The notes beneath the pieces were generated by a model. It did no database searches. It saw only the letters and a list, made by a program, of their open reading frames with translations, and was not told where the DNA came from. From Candidatus Omnitrophica bacterium CG1_02_40_15 (GTDB taxonomy: Bacteria > Omnitrophota > Gorgyraeia > Gorgyraeales > Gorgyraeaceae), in contig MNVP01000049.1 of assembly GCA_001871815.1 (NCBI GenBank), positions 1 through 8,920 on the forward strand: a stretch of 8,920 nt of DNA, given 5' to 3'. The number at the start of each line of letters is the position of its first letter. Within the stretch, counting starts at the first letter, position 1. The position numbers and the translations under genes are program-made. This document shows, piece after piece, positions 1 through 6,111 of this stretch.

Positions 1-2
1 AG

Positions 3-50
3 GTTGAAAACATATTTCTAGAGATATTTAAAGAGGAGAAAAATAGATGA
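3..50 (+). CDS. C-terminal tail of an upstream protein (partial)
   Basis: Frame 3 is open from the window edge to a TGA at 48-50 and encodes VENIFLEIFKEEKNR. A tail of the form 'hydrophobic-FL-x-hydrophobic, then charged residues' resembles the C-terminus of ABC transporter ATP-binding subunits, but 15 residues are too few to assign a family. The other two frames close earlier (TGA at 5-7, TAG at 19-21). The repeat region begins immediately after the stop. No function is claimed. Confidence 0.35.
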   Translation, partial: VENIFLEIFKEEKNR

Positions 51-204
51 CCCGTTCGACAGGTGGTTCGACAGGCTCACCACTATCTGAGTCATCCCGA
101 GCGAAGTCGAGGGGCTCAGGGTCATCCTGTGCTTCGACTTTGCTCAGTATGGTTCGAAGCTATGGTGAGTAACGTCGAACCAAGCGACTGAAAGGAGTCG
201 AAGG
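51..204. repeat. Nested palindromic intergenic repeat (family 1)
   Basis: A two-level inverted repeat fills the gap before rpiB. The outer arms are GGTTCGACAGGCTCACC (65-81) and GGTGAGTAACGTCGAACC (164-181), complementary except for the short centre. The inner arms are GAGCGAAGTCGA (99-110) and TCGACTTTGCTC (134-145), with one mismatch. A 10-base direct repeat, GTTCGACAGG, occurs at 54-63 and 66-75. GTCATCC occurs at 91-97 and 121-127. This vocabulary (GTCATCC, GCGAAGTCGA, TCGAAGGATGA) is familiar from dispersed palindromic repeats of many uncultured bacteria. No protein-like reading frame of credible length lies within it. Confidence 0.75.
185..204 (+). promoter_or_regulatory. rpiB ribosome site within a small hairpin
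   Basis: AAAGGAG (191-197) sits seven bases before the rpiB ATG and decides that start. The site lies between CGACT (185-189) and AGTCG (196-200), which can pair across a six-base loop and would cover the 3' end of the ribosome site. The adjoining GTCGAAGGATGA is the usual terminal motif of family-1 repeats, so the translation start seems to be built from repeat sequence. That origin is inferred. Confidence 0.55.
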
Positions 205-675
205 ATGAGGATAGTAATCGGGGCAGACCATGGCGGATTTAAATTAAAGGAGACACTTATAAAATTTCTAAAGGCAAAAGGCCACGCAGTGAAAGATATA
301 GGGACTTTTTCAGAGGAAGCTTGCGATTACCCTATTATAGGTTATGAGGCGGCAAAGCTTGTTGCAGCCAAAACTTACCCCAGGGGGATACTTATCTGTA
401 AAACCGGGATAGGCATGTCAATGGTTGCGAATAAGGTAAAAGGCGTCAGGGCTGCATTATGCGACAGGTTGGATATTGCCCGTTCAAGCAAAGAGCATAA
501 TGACAGCAATATCCTTGTATTTGCGGCAAATATAGTTACACATGGCAAAGCAAAAAAGATTTTAGAGGTGTGGCTTATGGCAAAACACCTTGGCGGTAGG
601 CACGCCAGGAGAGTGAGTCAGATCAAAAAAATAGAGGACTTTGAATATGAAGGCATTAAGAAAAGCAGACCCTGA
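205..675 (+). CDS. rpiB: Ribose-5-phosphate isomerase B
   Basis: This 156-residue protein is a full-length RpiB/LacAB-family sugar-phosphate isomerase, which interconverts ribose 5-phosphate and ribulose 5-phosphate in the cytosolic pentose phosphate pathway. Visible family motifs are GADHGG (6-11, phosphate and ring-opening residues Asp8 and His9), the active-site loop LICKTGIGMSM with catalytic Cys65, the following anion-hole glycines Gly68 and Gly70, HND at 98-100, and GGRHARRV at 130-137. The residue after the catalytic cysteine is Lys66, where many RpiB proteins have Gly; this is the only noticeable departure. The ATG at 205 is preceded by AAAGGAG at seven-base spacing. The last 29 bases overlap glyA, which suggests translational coupling. 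The rpiB-glyA-nrdR order is seen in several bacterial lineages. The family is secure; use of ribose rather than another aldose phosphate is inferred. Confidence 0.95.
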   Translation: MRIVIGADHGGFKLKETLIKFLKAKGHAVKDIGTFSEEACDYPIIGYEAAKLVAAKTYPRGILICKTGIGMSMVANKVKGVRAALCDRLDIARSSKEHNDSNILVFAANIVTHGKAKKILEVWLMAKHLGGRHARRVSQIKKIEDFEYEGIKKSRP

Positions 676-1894
676 AATTTATAATTTAATACGCAAAGAA
701 CTTAAGCGGCAGCAGAATAATATAGAGCTTATTGCAAGCGAGAATTTTACAAGCCTCGCTGTCCTGGAAGCAGCAGGGTCTGTATTGACGAATAAATACG
801 CAGAAGGGTATTTTTCCAAAAGGTGGTATGGCGGGTGCGAATATGTGGATGGCGTTGAGAGCCTTGCTATAGAAAGGGCCAAGAATATATTCGGAGCAGA
901 ACATGTAAATGTTCAGCCGCACTCAGGAAGCCAGGCAAATATGGCTGTGTATCTTGCTCTGCTAGAGCCGGGCGACACAGTCCTGGCAATGGACCTTGCC
1001 TGCGGGGGGCATCTCACGCATGGGCTTAAGCATAATTTTTCAGGAAGATTTTTTAATGTAGTTTCGTACGGGCTTAATAAAGATACGGAGATGCTGGATT
1101 ATGACGAGATAGAATCATTGGCAAAAAGACATAAACCAAGAATGATACTTGCAGGGGCGTCTAGTTATTCGCGCGTGATGGATTTCAGAAGATTCAGGAA
1201 AATAGCGGATAAAGTAGGGGCGTATCTTTTCGTGGACATGGCTCACATAGCAGGCCTTGTAGCAGCAGGGCTGCACCCTAACCCGGTTGAATATGCCCAT
1301 GTAGTGAGCACTACTACTCACAAGACATTAAGAGGCCCGCGCGGCGGCATGATACTCTGTAAACAGGAATTCGCTAAAAAGATAGACATGGAAGTTTTTC
1401 CAGGCGAACAGGGAGGGCCTTTGATGCATATAATAGCCAGTAAGGCGGTTGCGCTTAAAGAGGCAGACACAAAAGAATTTAGGCAATATCAGGCGCAGAT
1501 TATAAAAAATGCAAGGTCTCTTGCGGCCGCATTAAATAAATCAGGCTACAGGATAGTTTCAGGAGGGACTGATAACCATTTATTTCTGGTTGATCTCACT
1601 TCAAAAAATATCACAGGGAAAGTTGCGAGCGAAATTCTGGACAAGGTTCACATAACAGTAAATAAAAACCTTATACCTTTTGACAAGAATCCCTCTACGC
1701 TTACAAGCGGCATAAGGCTTGGCACGCCTGCGGTTACTACAAGAGGGATGAATGAAAAAGACATGGAGAAGATAGCCCAGATTATTAATAATGCCATTAA
1801 ATATAGAGATTGCCATGATAAGTTAGATGAATGCAAAAAAGATGTAGCAAGTTTAATAAAAAAATTTCCGTTGTATCCTGAATTAATGTGTTAG
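647..1894 (+). CDS. glyA: Serine hydroxymethyltransferase
   Basis: This 415-residue PLP enzyme converts serine and tetrahydrofolate to glycine and methylene-tetrahydrofolate in the cytosol, the main entry of carbon into the folate one-carbon pool. The family landmarks are in order: NNIELIASENF (24-34), YAEGY (51-55), GGCEYVD (62-68), the PLP-pyridine aspartate in FVDMAHIAGL (Asp197, His200), the Schiff-base lysine in TTTHKTLRGPRGG (Lys226), and the substrate-carboxylate arginine in GIRLGTPA (Arg357). Its length is normal for bacterial GlyA. The ATG at 647 is preferred because AGAGG (633-637) lies nine bases upstream. A TTG two codons earlier (641) would leave only about three bases. The start lies inside rpiB, so the two are probably translated from one message. 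YAEGYFSKRW carries FS where most relatives have PG, which is a minor variation. The assignment is firm. Confidence 0.97.
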   Translation: MKALRKADPEIYNLIRKELKRQQNNIELIASENFTSLAVLEAAGSVLTNKYAEGYFSKRWYGGCEYVDGVESLAIERAKNIFGAEHVNVQPHSGSQANMAVYLALLEPGDTVLAMDLACGGHLTHGLKHNFSGRFFNVVSYGLNKDTEMLDYDEIESLAKRHKPRMILAGASSYSRVMDFRRFRKIADKVGAYLFVDMAHIAGLVAAGLHPNPVEYAHVVSTTTHKTLRGPRGGMILCKQEFAKKIDMEVFPGEQGGPLMHIIASKAVALKEADTKEFRQYQAQIIKNARSLAAALNKSGYRIVSGGTDNHLFLVDLTSKNITGKVASEILDKVHITVNKNLIPFDKNPSTLTSGIRLGTPAVTTRGMNEKDMEKIAQIINNAIKYRDCHDKLDECKKDVASLIKKFPLYPELMC

Positions 1895-2040
1895 TTCTCG
1901 ACTGAACTTACATGTATGGTCAGGATGACCGCTCGAACAATATTAATATTCTTCGAGCGGTCAAGAAAACAGGCAATGAGAGCAGAGTCGAGAAGATATG
2001 TCCCTCGCAGCACAATGAAAAACAAGGGCTGCTCGGGATC
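1895..2040. repeat. Palindromic intergenic region after glyA (family 1-like)
   Basis: The gap is dominated by inverted repeats. TTCTCGACT (1895-1903, immediately after the glyA stop) is complementary to AGTCGAGAA (1986-1994). Nested within is a near-perfect cruciform with arms TGACCGCTCGAA (1926-1937) and TTCGAGCGGTCA (1952-1963), whose 14-base centre contains the self-complementary AATATTAATATT (1939-1950). GGATGAC (1923-1929) and AGTCGA link it to the repeat upstream of rpiB. GCAGC and GCTGC near 2009-2032 form a further weak pair. No T-run follows the main stem, so it is not a standard intrinsic terminator, and I see no convincing promoter for nrdR here. Confidence 0.65.
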
Positions 2041-2067
2041 AAATTTTGTTTCACAAAATTTGGGAGG
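2041..2067 (+). promoter_or_regulatory. Hairpin directly before the nrdR ribosome site
   Basis: AAATTTTGT (2041-2049) and ACAAAATTT (2053-2061) form a perfect nine-base-pair stem with a TTC loop. GGGAGG (2062-2067) starts at the base of the stem and lies five bases before ATG 2073, which fixes the nrdR start. An in-frame ATG at 2046 falls inside the hairpin, lacks its own ribosome site, and would add nine residues before the zinc-ribbon start seen throughout the family. An effect of the stem on translation is inferred from position only. Confidence 0.55.
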
Positions 2068-2072
2068 CATTT

Positions 2073-2531
2073 ATGAAATGTCCATTCTGCGGACATAATG
2101 AAGACAAGGTTATTGATTCCAGGTCCAGCGAAGAAGGCCGTTCGATAAGAAGGCGGAGAGAGTGCCTTAATTGCAAAAGGCGCTTTACAACATATGAAAA
2201 CATAGAAGAAACTACTTTGATAGTTATAAAAAAAGACGGAAGGCGGGAGCCGTTTGACAGGAAAAAGATATTAAACGGGCTTACAAAGGCGTGCGAAAAA
2301 AGGCCCATAAGCACAGAACAGCTTGAAGCGTTGGCGGATAAAATTGAATACACTCTCCAGAGTAAATTTGAAAAAGAAGCGCCATCCAGAGAGGTGGGCG
2401 AATTATTAATGGAGCTTCTCTATAAGCTTGACGAGGTTGCCTATGTGAGATTTGCTTCTGTGTACCGCCAGTTTAAGGATATTAATCAATTTATGAAAGA
2501 GCTGAAAGACCTGCTCAGCCACAGTAAATAA
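2073..2531 (+). CDS. nrdR: Transcriptional repressor NrdR
   Basis: This 152-residue protein matches the usual size and architecture of NrdR, the ATP/dATP-sensing repressor of ribonucleotide reductase genes. The N-terminus begins MKCPFCGHNEDKVIDSR and forms a zinc ribbon with Cys3, Cys6, Cys31 and Cys34; the second pair is in ECLNCKRRFTTYE. An arginine-rich stretch, RSIRRRRE (23-30), lies between them. An ATP-cone domain follows from about residue 49 to 139, including KKDGRREPFDRKKI near its start and VAYVRFASVYRQF at 122-134. The start at 2073 is chosen from the GGGAGG site and the conserved MKCP N-terminus. It follows rpiB and glyA on the same strand and converges on the foldase gene. No NrdR boxes (its usual DNA targets) were recognised in the window. 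The family assignment is secure. Confidence 0.96.
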   Translation: MKCPFCGHNEDKVIDSRSSEEGRSIRRRRECLNCKRRFTTYENIEETTLIVIKKDGRREPFDRKKILNGLTKACEKRPISTEQLEALADKIEYTLQSKFEKEAPSREVGELLMELLYKLDEVAYVRFASVYRQFKDINQFMKELKDLLSHSK

Positions 2532-2563
2532 AAATGTAGGGAAAGGTTGCGGCCGTCCCCTAC
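2526..2563 (-). terminator. Intrinsic terminator for the minus-strand foldase gene
   Basis: GTAGGG (2536-2541) and CCCTAC (2558-2563) form a stem around a GC-rich loop containing CGGCCG-like sequence. Read on the minus strand, the stem is followed by ATTTTTATTT (complement of 2526-2535), which is the T-rich tract expected for termination. The upstream arm includes the TAG stop codon of the foldase gene. On the plus strand no T-run follows, so any effect on nrdR transcripts would be weaker. Confidence 0.55.
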
Positions 2564-3978
2564 TTAGAGGTATAACTTACAAAGCCAGCCTTTGTTTTCA
2601 AGTCCTGAAAATATTTGTTAAATTCTTCCTCTTTCTTATTAGCAAGAAGATTTTCTTTGAATTTATCTTTTTCTTCCATGAATTTTACCTCGTCTATAGG
2701 CTTAAATTCAAGAGGCTCTAGTATGACCCAGCCCTGAAGGGTTTTTAAAGGCTTTGAGATAGAACCTATTTTTATAGAGGAAGCTGTATCTACAAATTCC
2801 TTGGCAGGCCCTATTTCAGGTATATAGCCATCCTGGGTTATGAAATCAGTTTGCTTTACCTGAAGGCCGTATTTTTTTACAGCGCTTTCAAACGTTTCAT
2901 TGGTTTTAATGCCATTGGTTATATCCAAATATATGTCCTCTGATTTTTTCTGGGATAGCTTAATAGATTCTTCTTTTATGAATTCCTTTTTAACAATGTC
3001 TTTAGCTTTCGCATAATCAGGGATATAGGGATCTTTTTTTTCTTTCAGTTGTATAATATATAAACCTTTATCTGTTTTTACCAGCATGCGGCTTATCTCA
3101 TTTTTCTGCAGTTCAAAACCTCTCTTAGTGAAATCATAAGACCACCCTATATTAGGTATTTCTTCATTAGCTGAGAAGAACCCAGTTTCCTTTATTTCCA
3201 GCGAATTAGCCCTGGCAGGTTCTTCCAAATTCTTTTTTGTGTTTACCTGGTCTAAAACTTTATAGGAGAGCTCTTCCGCGCTTGGGTTAGAAAGCAGGAT
3301 TTCTATATATTTTATATTGATCTGTTCGTTCTTTTCGAAAGCCTGCTTATTCTGCTTGTAGAAATTTTCCAAACTAGAATCATCATATTGCGCGTCTTTT
3401 TCAGAGTCGATAAAAGGTATAAGCGCATAAGAGGATTTTATCTTTTCAAACTTTTTCTTATATTCATTTTTAACGTCTTCGTCACTTACCTTAATGTCAG
3501 ATGTGATTTTATCTTTTAATTTAGATATCAAGAGGTCGTCTCTTAATTTTTCTTCAAAGGGCCTGGCTGTATCTTGGAGCATTGATTTGTAAAGCCTTTT
3601 GTCAAAAGAACCGTTTCTCTGGAATGCAGGGAAAGAGGTTATCTTTTCTACAACCTCCTGGTCAGTCGCGCGGAGGTTTTGCCTTTCTGCTTCCTCTATT
3701 AGTATTATGCGGCTCCACGCCATCTGGTCTATAAATTCCACAGGCACGTTATTGCCGAAAGACTTCACGGCATAGTCTCTGGACACATTCCACATATCAT
3801 AATAGTCATCATAGGAAACCTTTTTGCCGAAGAGTTTTCCTGCGTAGCCAGGCTTATTGCCTTTATCTTTACCAAATGAGCCGGCGCCCCAAATTACGAA
3901 AGCAGGTATTATAAGTATTGCCAGAGCCCACATAATACGCCTCATGTTTTTACGTTTGCGTAAGAATTTTAATAGCAT
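2560..3978 (-). CDS. Membrane-anchored SurA/PpiD-like foldase
   Basis: This 472-residue protein has a basic N-terminus (KFLRKRKNMRR), one membrane helix at about residues 13-32, and a long charged domain predicted to lie outside the cytoplasmic membrane. This is the layout of PpiD and related SurA_N-type periplasmic chaperones. Residues about 45-180 (GKKVSYDDYYDMW, and EEAERQNLRATDQEV before IxxFPAFQRNGSFDKRLY) fit the SurA_N helical chaperone domain. Residues about 265-312 (ETGFFSANEEIPNIGWS, GFELQKNEIS, GLYIIQLKEKKDP) resemble a PpiC/parvulin rotamase fold. A second degenerate copy may lie at about 360-420 (DGYIPEIGPA, IGSISKPLKTLQGWVILE). Isomerase activity is uncertain because the parvulin-like segments look incomplete. 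AAGGAG lies six bases before the ATG. The gene is alone on its strand and convergent with nrdR. Class is fairly secure; the exact subfamily is not. Confidence 0.8.
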   Translation of the reverse strand: MLLKFLRKRKNMRRIMWALAILIIPAFVIWGAGSFGKDKGNKPGYAGKLFGKKVSYDDYYDMWNVSRDYAVKSFGNNVPVEFIDQMAWSRIILIEEAERQNLRATDQEVVEKITSFPAFQRNGSFDKRLYKSMLQDTARPFEEKLRDDLLISKLKDKITSDIKVSDEDVKNEYKKKFEKIKSSYALIPFIDSEKDAQYDDSSLENFYKQNKQAFEKNEQINIKYIEILLSNPSAEELSYKVLDQVNTKKNLEEPARANSLEIKETGFFSANEEIPNIGWSYDFTKRGFELQKNEISRMLVKTDKGLYIIQLKEKKDPYIPDYAKAKDIVKKEFIKEESIKLSQKKSEDIYLDITNGIKTNETFESAVKKYGLQVKQTDFITQDGYIPEIGPAKEFVDTASSIKIGSISKPLKTLQGWVILEPLEFKPIDEVKFMEEKDKFKENLLANKKEEEFNKYFQDLKTKAGFVSYTSK

Positions 3979-4003
3979 GGTTTGCTCCTTTTAATTTTAG
4001 GAT

Positions 4004-4009
4004 ATTATA
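4004..4009 (-). promoter_or_regulatory. -10 box of the foldase gene promoter
   Basis: On the minus strand TATAAT (complement of 4004-4009) lies 26 bases before the foldase ATG, leaving a leader of about 20 bases that contains the AAGGAG site. The matching -35 region at 17-base spacing reads TAGATT, only a half match to consensus, so this is a -10-driven or weak promoter call. It sits between the foldase start and the palindromic element beginning at 4041. Confidence 0.45.
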
Positions 4010-4040
4010 TACTTTATACTGCAAAAAATCTATGGTAAAA

Positions 4041-4212
4041 TAACTGAGGACGTTGGTTATGGAGCGCGAAGCGCGACATAACCAACTGTCCGAAGTTATC
4101 CCGCCCTTTTAGCAATTTTTCTCAGCTTACTATTCAAAAGGGCGGGATTAATTCGCCCCTACTGATTCGTTTTGCATTCGCAAAGCGAATCAAAACGGTA
4201 GGGGCTCATTTA
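4041..4212. repeat. Composite three-hairpin element, copy A (family 2)
   Basis: The element fills most of the divergent gap before polX. Ends are TAACTGAG (4041-4048) and CTCATTTA (4205-4212), complementary with one mismatch. Stem 1 is GTTGGTTATG/CATAACCAAC (4052-4061/4077-4086) flanked by GGAC/GTCC, with an inner GCGC-GAA-GCGC. Stem 2 is CGAAGTTATCCCGCCCTTTT (4091-4110) with the complementary arm 4136-4155 and a 25-base loop. Stem 3 is CCCCTAC/GTAGGGG (4156-4162/4198-4204) enclosing a 12-pair hairpin (4164-4175/4180-4191; one T-G pair). The stem 2 loop (4111-4135) is the reverse complement of the loops in copies C and D, although its flanks keep the same orientation. Confidence 0.85.
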
Positions 4213-4214
4213 CT

Positions 4215-5936
4215 ATGAAAAACAAACTTATTGCAGAGATTTTCAGGGACATCGCAGAGATTCTGGAGATTAAGGGTGGAAATCCTTTCAGGATTCGCGC
4301 GTATGAAAGGGCGAGCCAGAACATAGAGTCGCTTCCGGATGACATAGAGGCCTTTGTAAAGGAAGATAAATTGAAAGACATACCTGGCATAGGCAAGGAC
4401 TTGGAGGAAAAAATAAAAGAGATTGTCTCTACAGGAAAACTTGAATATCTGGAGAAATTAAAAAAGGATATACCTGAAGGCCTGATTGAGATTTTAAATG
4501 TGCCTGGTATAGGGCCTAAGACAGCAAAATTATTGTATGAAAAATTAGATATACAGGATGTAATCATGCTTGAGAGGATGGCGCATGCAGGAAAAATAAG
4601 AGATATTGAAGGTATGGGCGAGAAGACAGAAGAGAATATATTGGCCGGCATAGAGCTTTTAAAAAAAACTAGGGATAGGCTTGATTTAAAAGTAGCAATG
4701 GATGCGGCTGAAGGTTTTATGGCTCAGCTTAGGAAATTAAAAGATGTAAAAAATATAAATCCTGCGGGAAGCCTGAGAAGGATGAAAGATACGGTCAGGG
4801 ATATAGATATTCTTATTTCTTCAAACAATCCTCAAAAGATAATGGATGTATTTACAACATTACCAGATGTAAAAGAGATAATAGCAAAAGGCCCTACAAA
4901 GTCATCAATCCGCACAAAAGACAATATACAGGTAGACGTGAGGGTAGTGGATGAGCTATCTTACGGAGCTAGCTTAATGTATTTTACAGGCTCCAAAGAG
5001 CATAATATAAAGCTTCGCCAGCTTGCGATTAAACATGGCCTGAAACTGAATGAATACGGGGTATTTAAAGCCGAAAAAAGAATGGCAGGTAAGACAGAAG
5101 AAGAAATGTATAAGGCGCTCGGCCTTTCATATATAGAGCCTGAATTAAGAGAAGATAGAGGAGAATTCGAAGCGAGCCTTAAAGGCGCATTGCCGGATCT
5201 GGTAAAGATAGAGGATATAAAAGGCGACCTTCACATGCATTCAACATGGTCTGACGGCGGGAATTCTATGGAAGAGATGGTGATAAAGTCTATGGAGCTA
5301 GGTTATGAATATATAGCTATTACCGATCATTCTCAAGGCCTGAAGATAGCGGGCGGATTAAATGCGTATGAACTGGAGCTTAAAAGAAAAGAGATAGATA
5401 AGTTAAATAAAAAATATAAGGACATAAAGATTCTTTTTGGCTCAGAGGTTGACATTGATTCAGATGGGAATCTGGATTATCCGGATAGCGTGCTTCAGGA
5501 AATGGATATTGTAATAGCTGCAATACACGCAGGCTTTAAACAGCCTAGCTCTTTTATTACAAAGCGTATTATAAAGGCATGCCAGAATAAATATGTAAAC
5601 ATAATCGCCCATCCTACAGGCAGGTTATGGGGCTCAAGAGATGCATATGATATGGATTTTCAAGAGGTTTTTAAAGCGGCTAAGAATACTAATACAGCGC
5701 TTGAGATAAATAGTTTTCCCGAGAGGCTGGACCTGAATGACATAAATTCCAGGATGGCAAAAGAGGCGGGCGTAAAGATTGTTATAAATACGGATTCTCA
5801 TATTGTAAAAAACCTGGGCATGATGAAATTTGGAGTGGCAGTGGCAAGGAGAGCGTGGCTGGAGAAAAAGGATGTATTGAATACAGCTAGTCTGAGCAAT
5901 CTGAAGTTGACCCTTGGCATTTTGCGGGGGATTTAA
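4215..5936 (+). CDS. polX: DNA polymerase/3'-5' exonuclease PolX
   Basis: This 573-residue protein has the full bacterial PolX layout, a family-X DNA polymerase joined to a PHP phosphoesterase domain, used in gap-filling base-excision repair. Residues 1-155 form the 8-kDa-like helical part with helix-hairpin-helix signatures at KDIPGIGKDLEEKI (54-67), NVPGIGPKTAKLL (95-107) and RDIEGMGEKTEENI (129-142). The polymerase site has GSLRR (185-189), the metal aspartates Asp196 and Asp198 (RDIDIL), Asp241 in QVDVRV, and YFTGSKEHN (256-264). The PHP domain has the metal ligands His340 and His342, Asp371-His372, Glu411, His438, His466, and Asp527/His529 in NTDSH. The only visible ribosome site is TAGGGG (4199-4204), which is itself the right arm of stem 3 of copy A. 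The last residues (TLGIL) are encoded by the left arm of a 15-base palindrome belonging to copy B. Family assignment is very secure. Confidence 0.96.
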   Translation: MKNKLIAEIFRDIAEILEIKGGNPFRIRAYERASQNIESLPDDIEAFVKEDKLKDIPGIGKDLEEKIKEIVSTGKLEYLEKLKKDIPEGLIEILNVPGIGPKTAKLLYEKLDIQDVIMLERMAHAGKIRDIEGMGEKTEENILAGIELLKKTRDRLDLKVAMDAAEGFMAQLRKLKDVKNINPAGSLRRMKDTVRDIDILISSNNPQKIMDVFTTLPDVKEIIAKGPTKSSIRTKDNIQVDVRVVDELSYGASLMYFTGSKEHNIKLRQLAIKHGLKLNEYGVFKAEKRMAGKTEEEMYKALGLSYIEPELREDRGEFEASLKGALPDLVKIEDIKGDLHMHSTWSDGGNSMEEMVIKSMELGYEYIAITDHSQGLKIAGGLNAYELELKRKEIDKLNKKYKDIKILFGSEVDIDSDGNLDYPDSVLQEMDIVIAAIHAGFKQPSSFITKRIIKACQNKYVNIIAHPTGRLWGSRDAYDMDFQEVFKAAKNTNTALEINSFPERLDLNDINSRMAKEAGVKIVINTDSHIVKNLGMMKFGVAVARRAWLEKKDVLNTASLSNLKLTLGILRGI

Positions 5937-6046
5937 ACGTACTAGAGCCCAGTTAGTTTAATGTGTTACGCAAAATGCCAAGGATTAATTCGCACATTGA
6001 CTTATGTCCACTCATTTCATTCGTTCCGTAAATCAAGCGCTCATTA
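5912..6046. repeat. Composite hairpin element, copy B (family 2, divergent)
   Basis: The right half matches the other copies: ATTAATTCGC (5984-5993), stem 3 TTGACTTATG/CGTAAATCAA (5997-6006/6027-6036), and the terminal GCTCATTA. Over about 60 bases it differs from copy C at about six positions, all transitions, and they leave one mismatch and one G-T pair in stem 3. The central stem has a completely different sequence: CCTTGGCATTTTGCG (5912-5926) pairs perfectly with CGCAAAATGCCAAGG (5969-5983) across 42 bases. The left arm is inside polX, whose stop is at 5934-5936. No stem 1 or left end was found. The conserved right flank makes family membership clear. Confidence 0.75.
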
Positions 6047-6058
6047 AAAAAACTTGGG

Positions 6059-6087
6059 TTGACTGCGCAAGGCGGGTTTGTTATAAT
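6059..6087 (+). promoter_or_regulatory. Strong sigma70 promoter with extended -10
   Basis: TTGACT (6059-6064) and TATAAT (6082-6087) are separated by exactly 17 bases, and TG at 6079-6080 gives the extended form TGTTATAAT. Transcription would begin near 6094, giving a leader of about 18 bases before the ATG at 6112 with AGAGG (6101-6105). It lies just downstream of copy B and is the best promoter in the window. It should drive the 76-residue protein and ccdA, and possibly the genes after them. Confidence 0.85.
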
Positions 6088-6111
6088 GTATACTTGGAAA
6101 AGAGGTAATAA

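Noticed and set aside
47..172. A 41-codon frame (ATG 47 to TAA 170-172) with a purine-rich GAGGAG upstream
   Set aside because: It is made almost entirely of the family-1 palindromic repeat, is rich in Ser, Arg and Gly as expected from repeat translation, and its ATG overlaps the stop context of the upstream frame.
2046..2072. Upstream nrdR start adding nine residues (MFHKIWEAF)
   Set aside because: The ATG is inside a hairpin with no ribosome site, whereas ATG 2073 has GGGAGG at five bases and gives the conserved MKCPFC N-terminus.
1916..2098. A 60-codon frame between glyA and nrdR
   Set aside because: It runs through the cruciform and hairpins, lacks a ribosome site, overlaps the start of nrdR in another frame, and has no recognisable protein features.
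4190..4651. A long antisense frame (153 codons) over the polX start
   Set aside because: It is the complement of a well-supported polX coding region, with Ser/Phe/Ile-rich composition typical of antisense reading. The same reasoning excludes antisense frames over glyA, nrdR, ccdA, the thioredoxin gene and metV.
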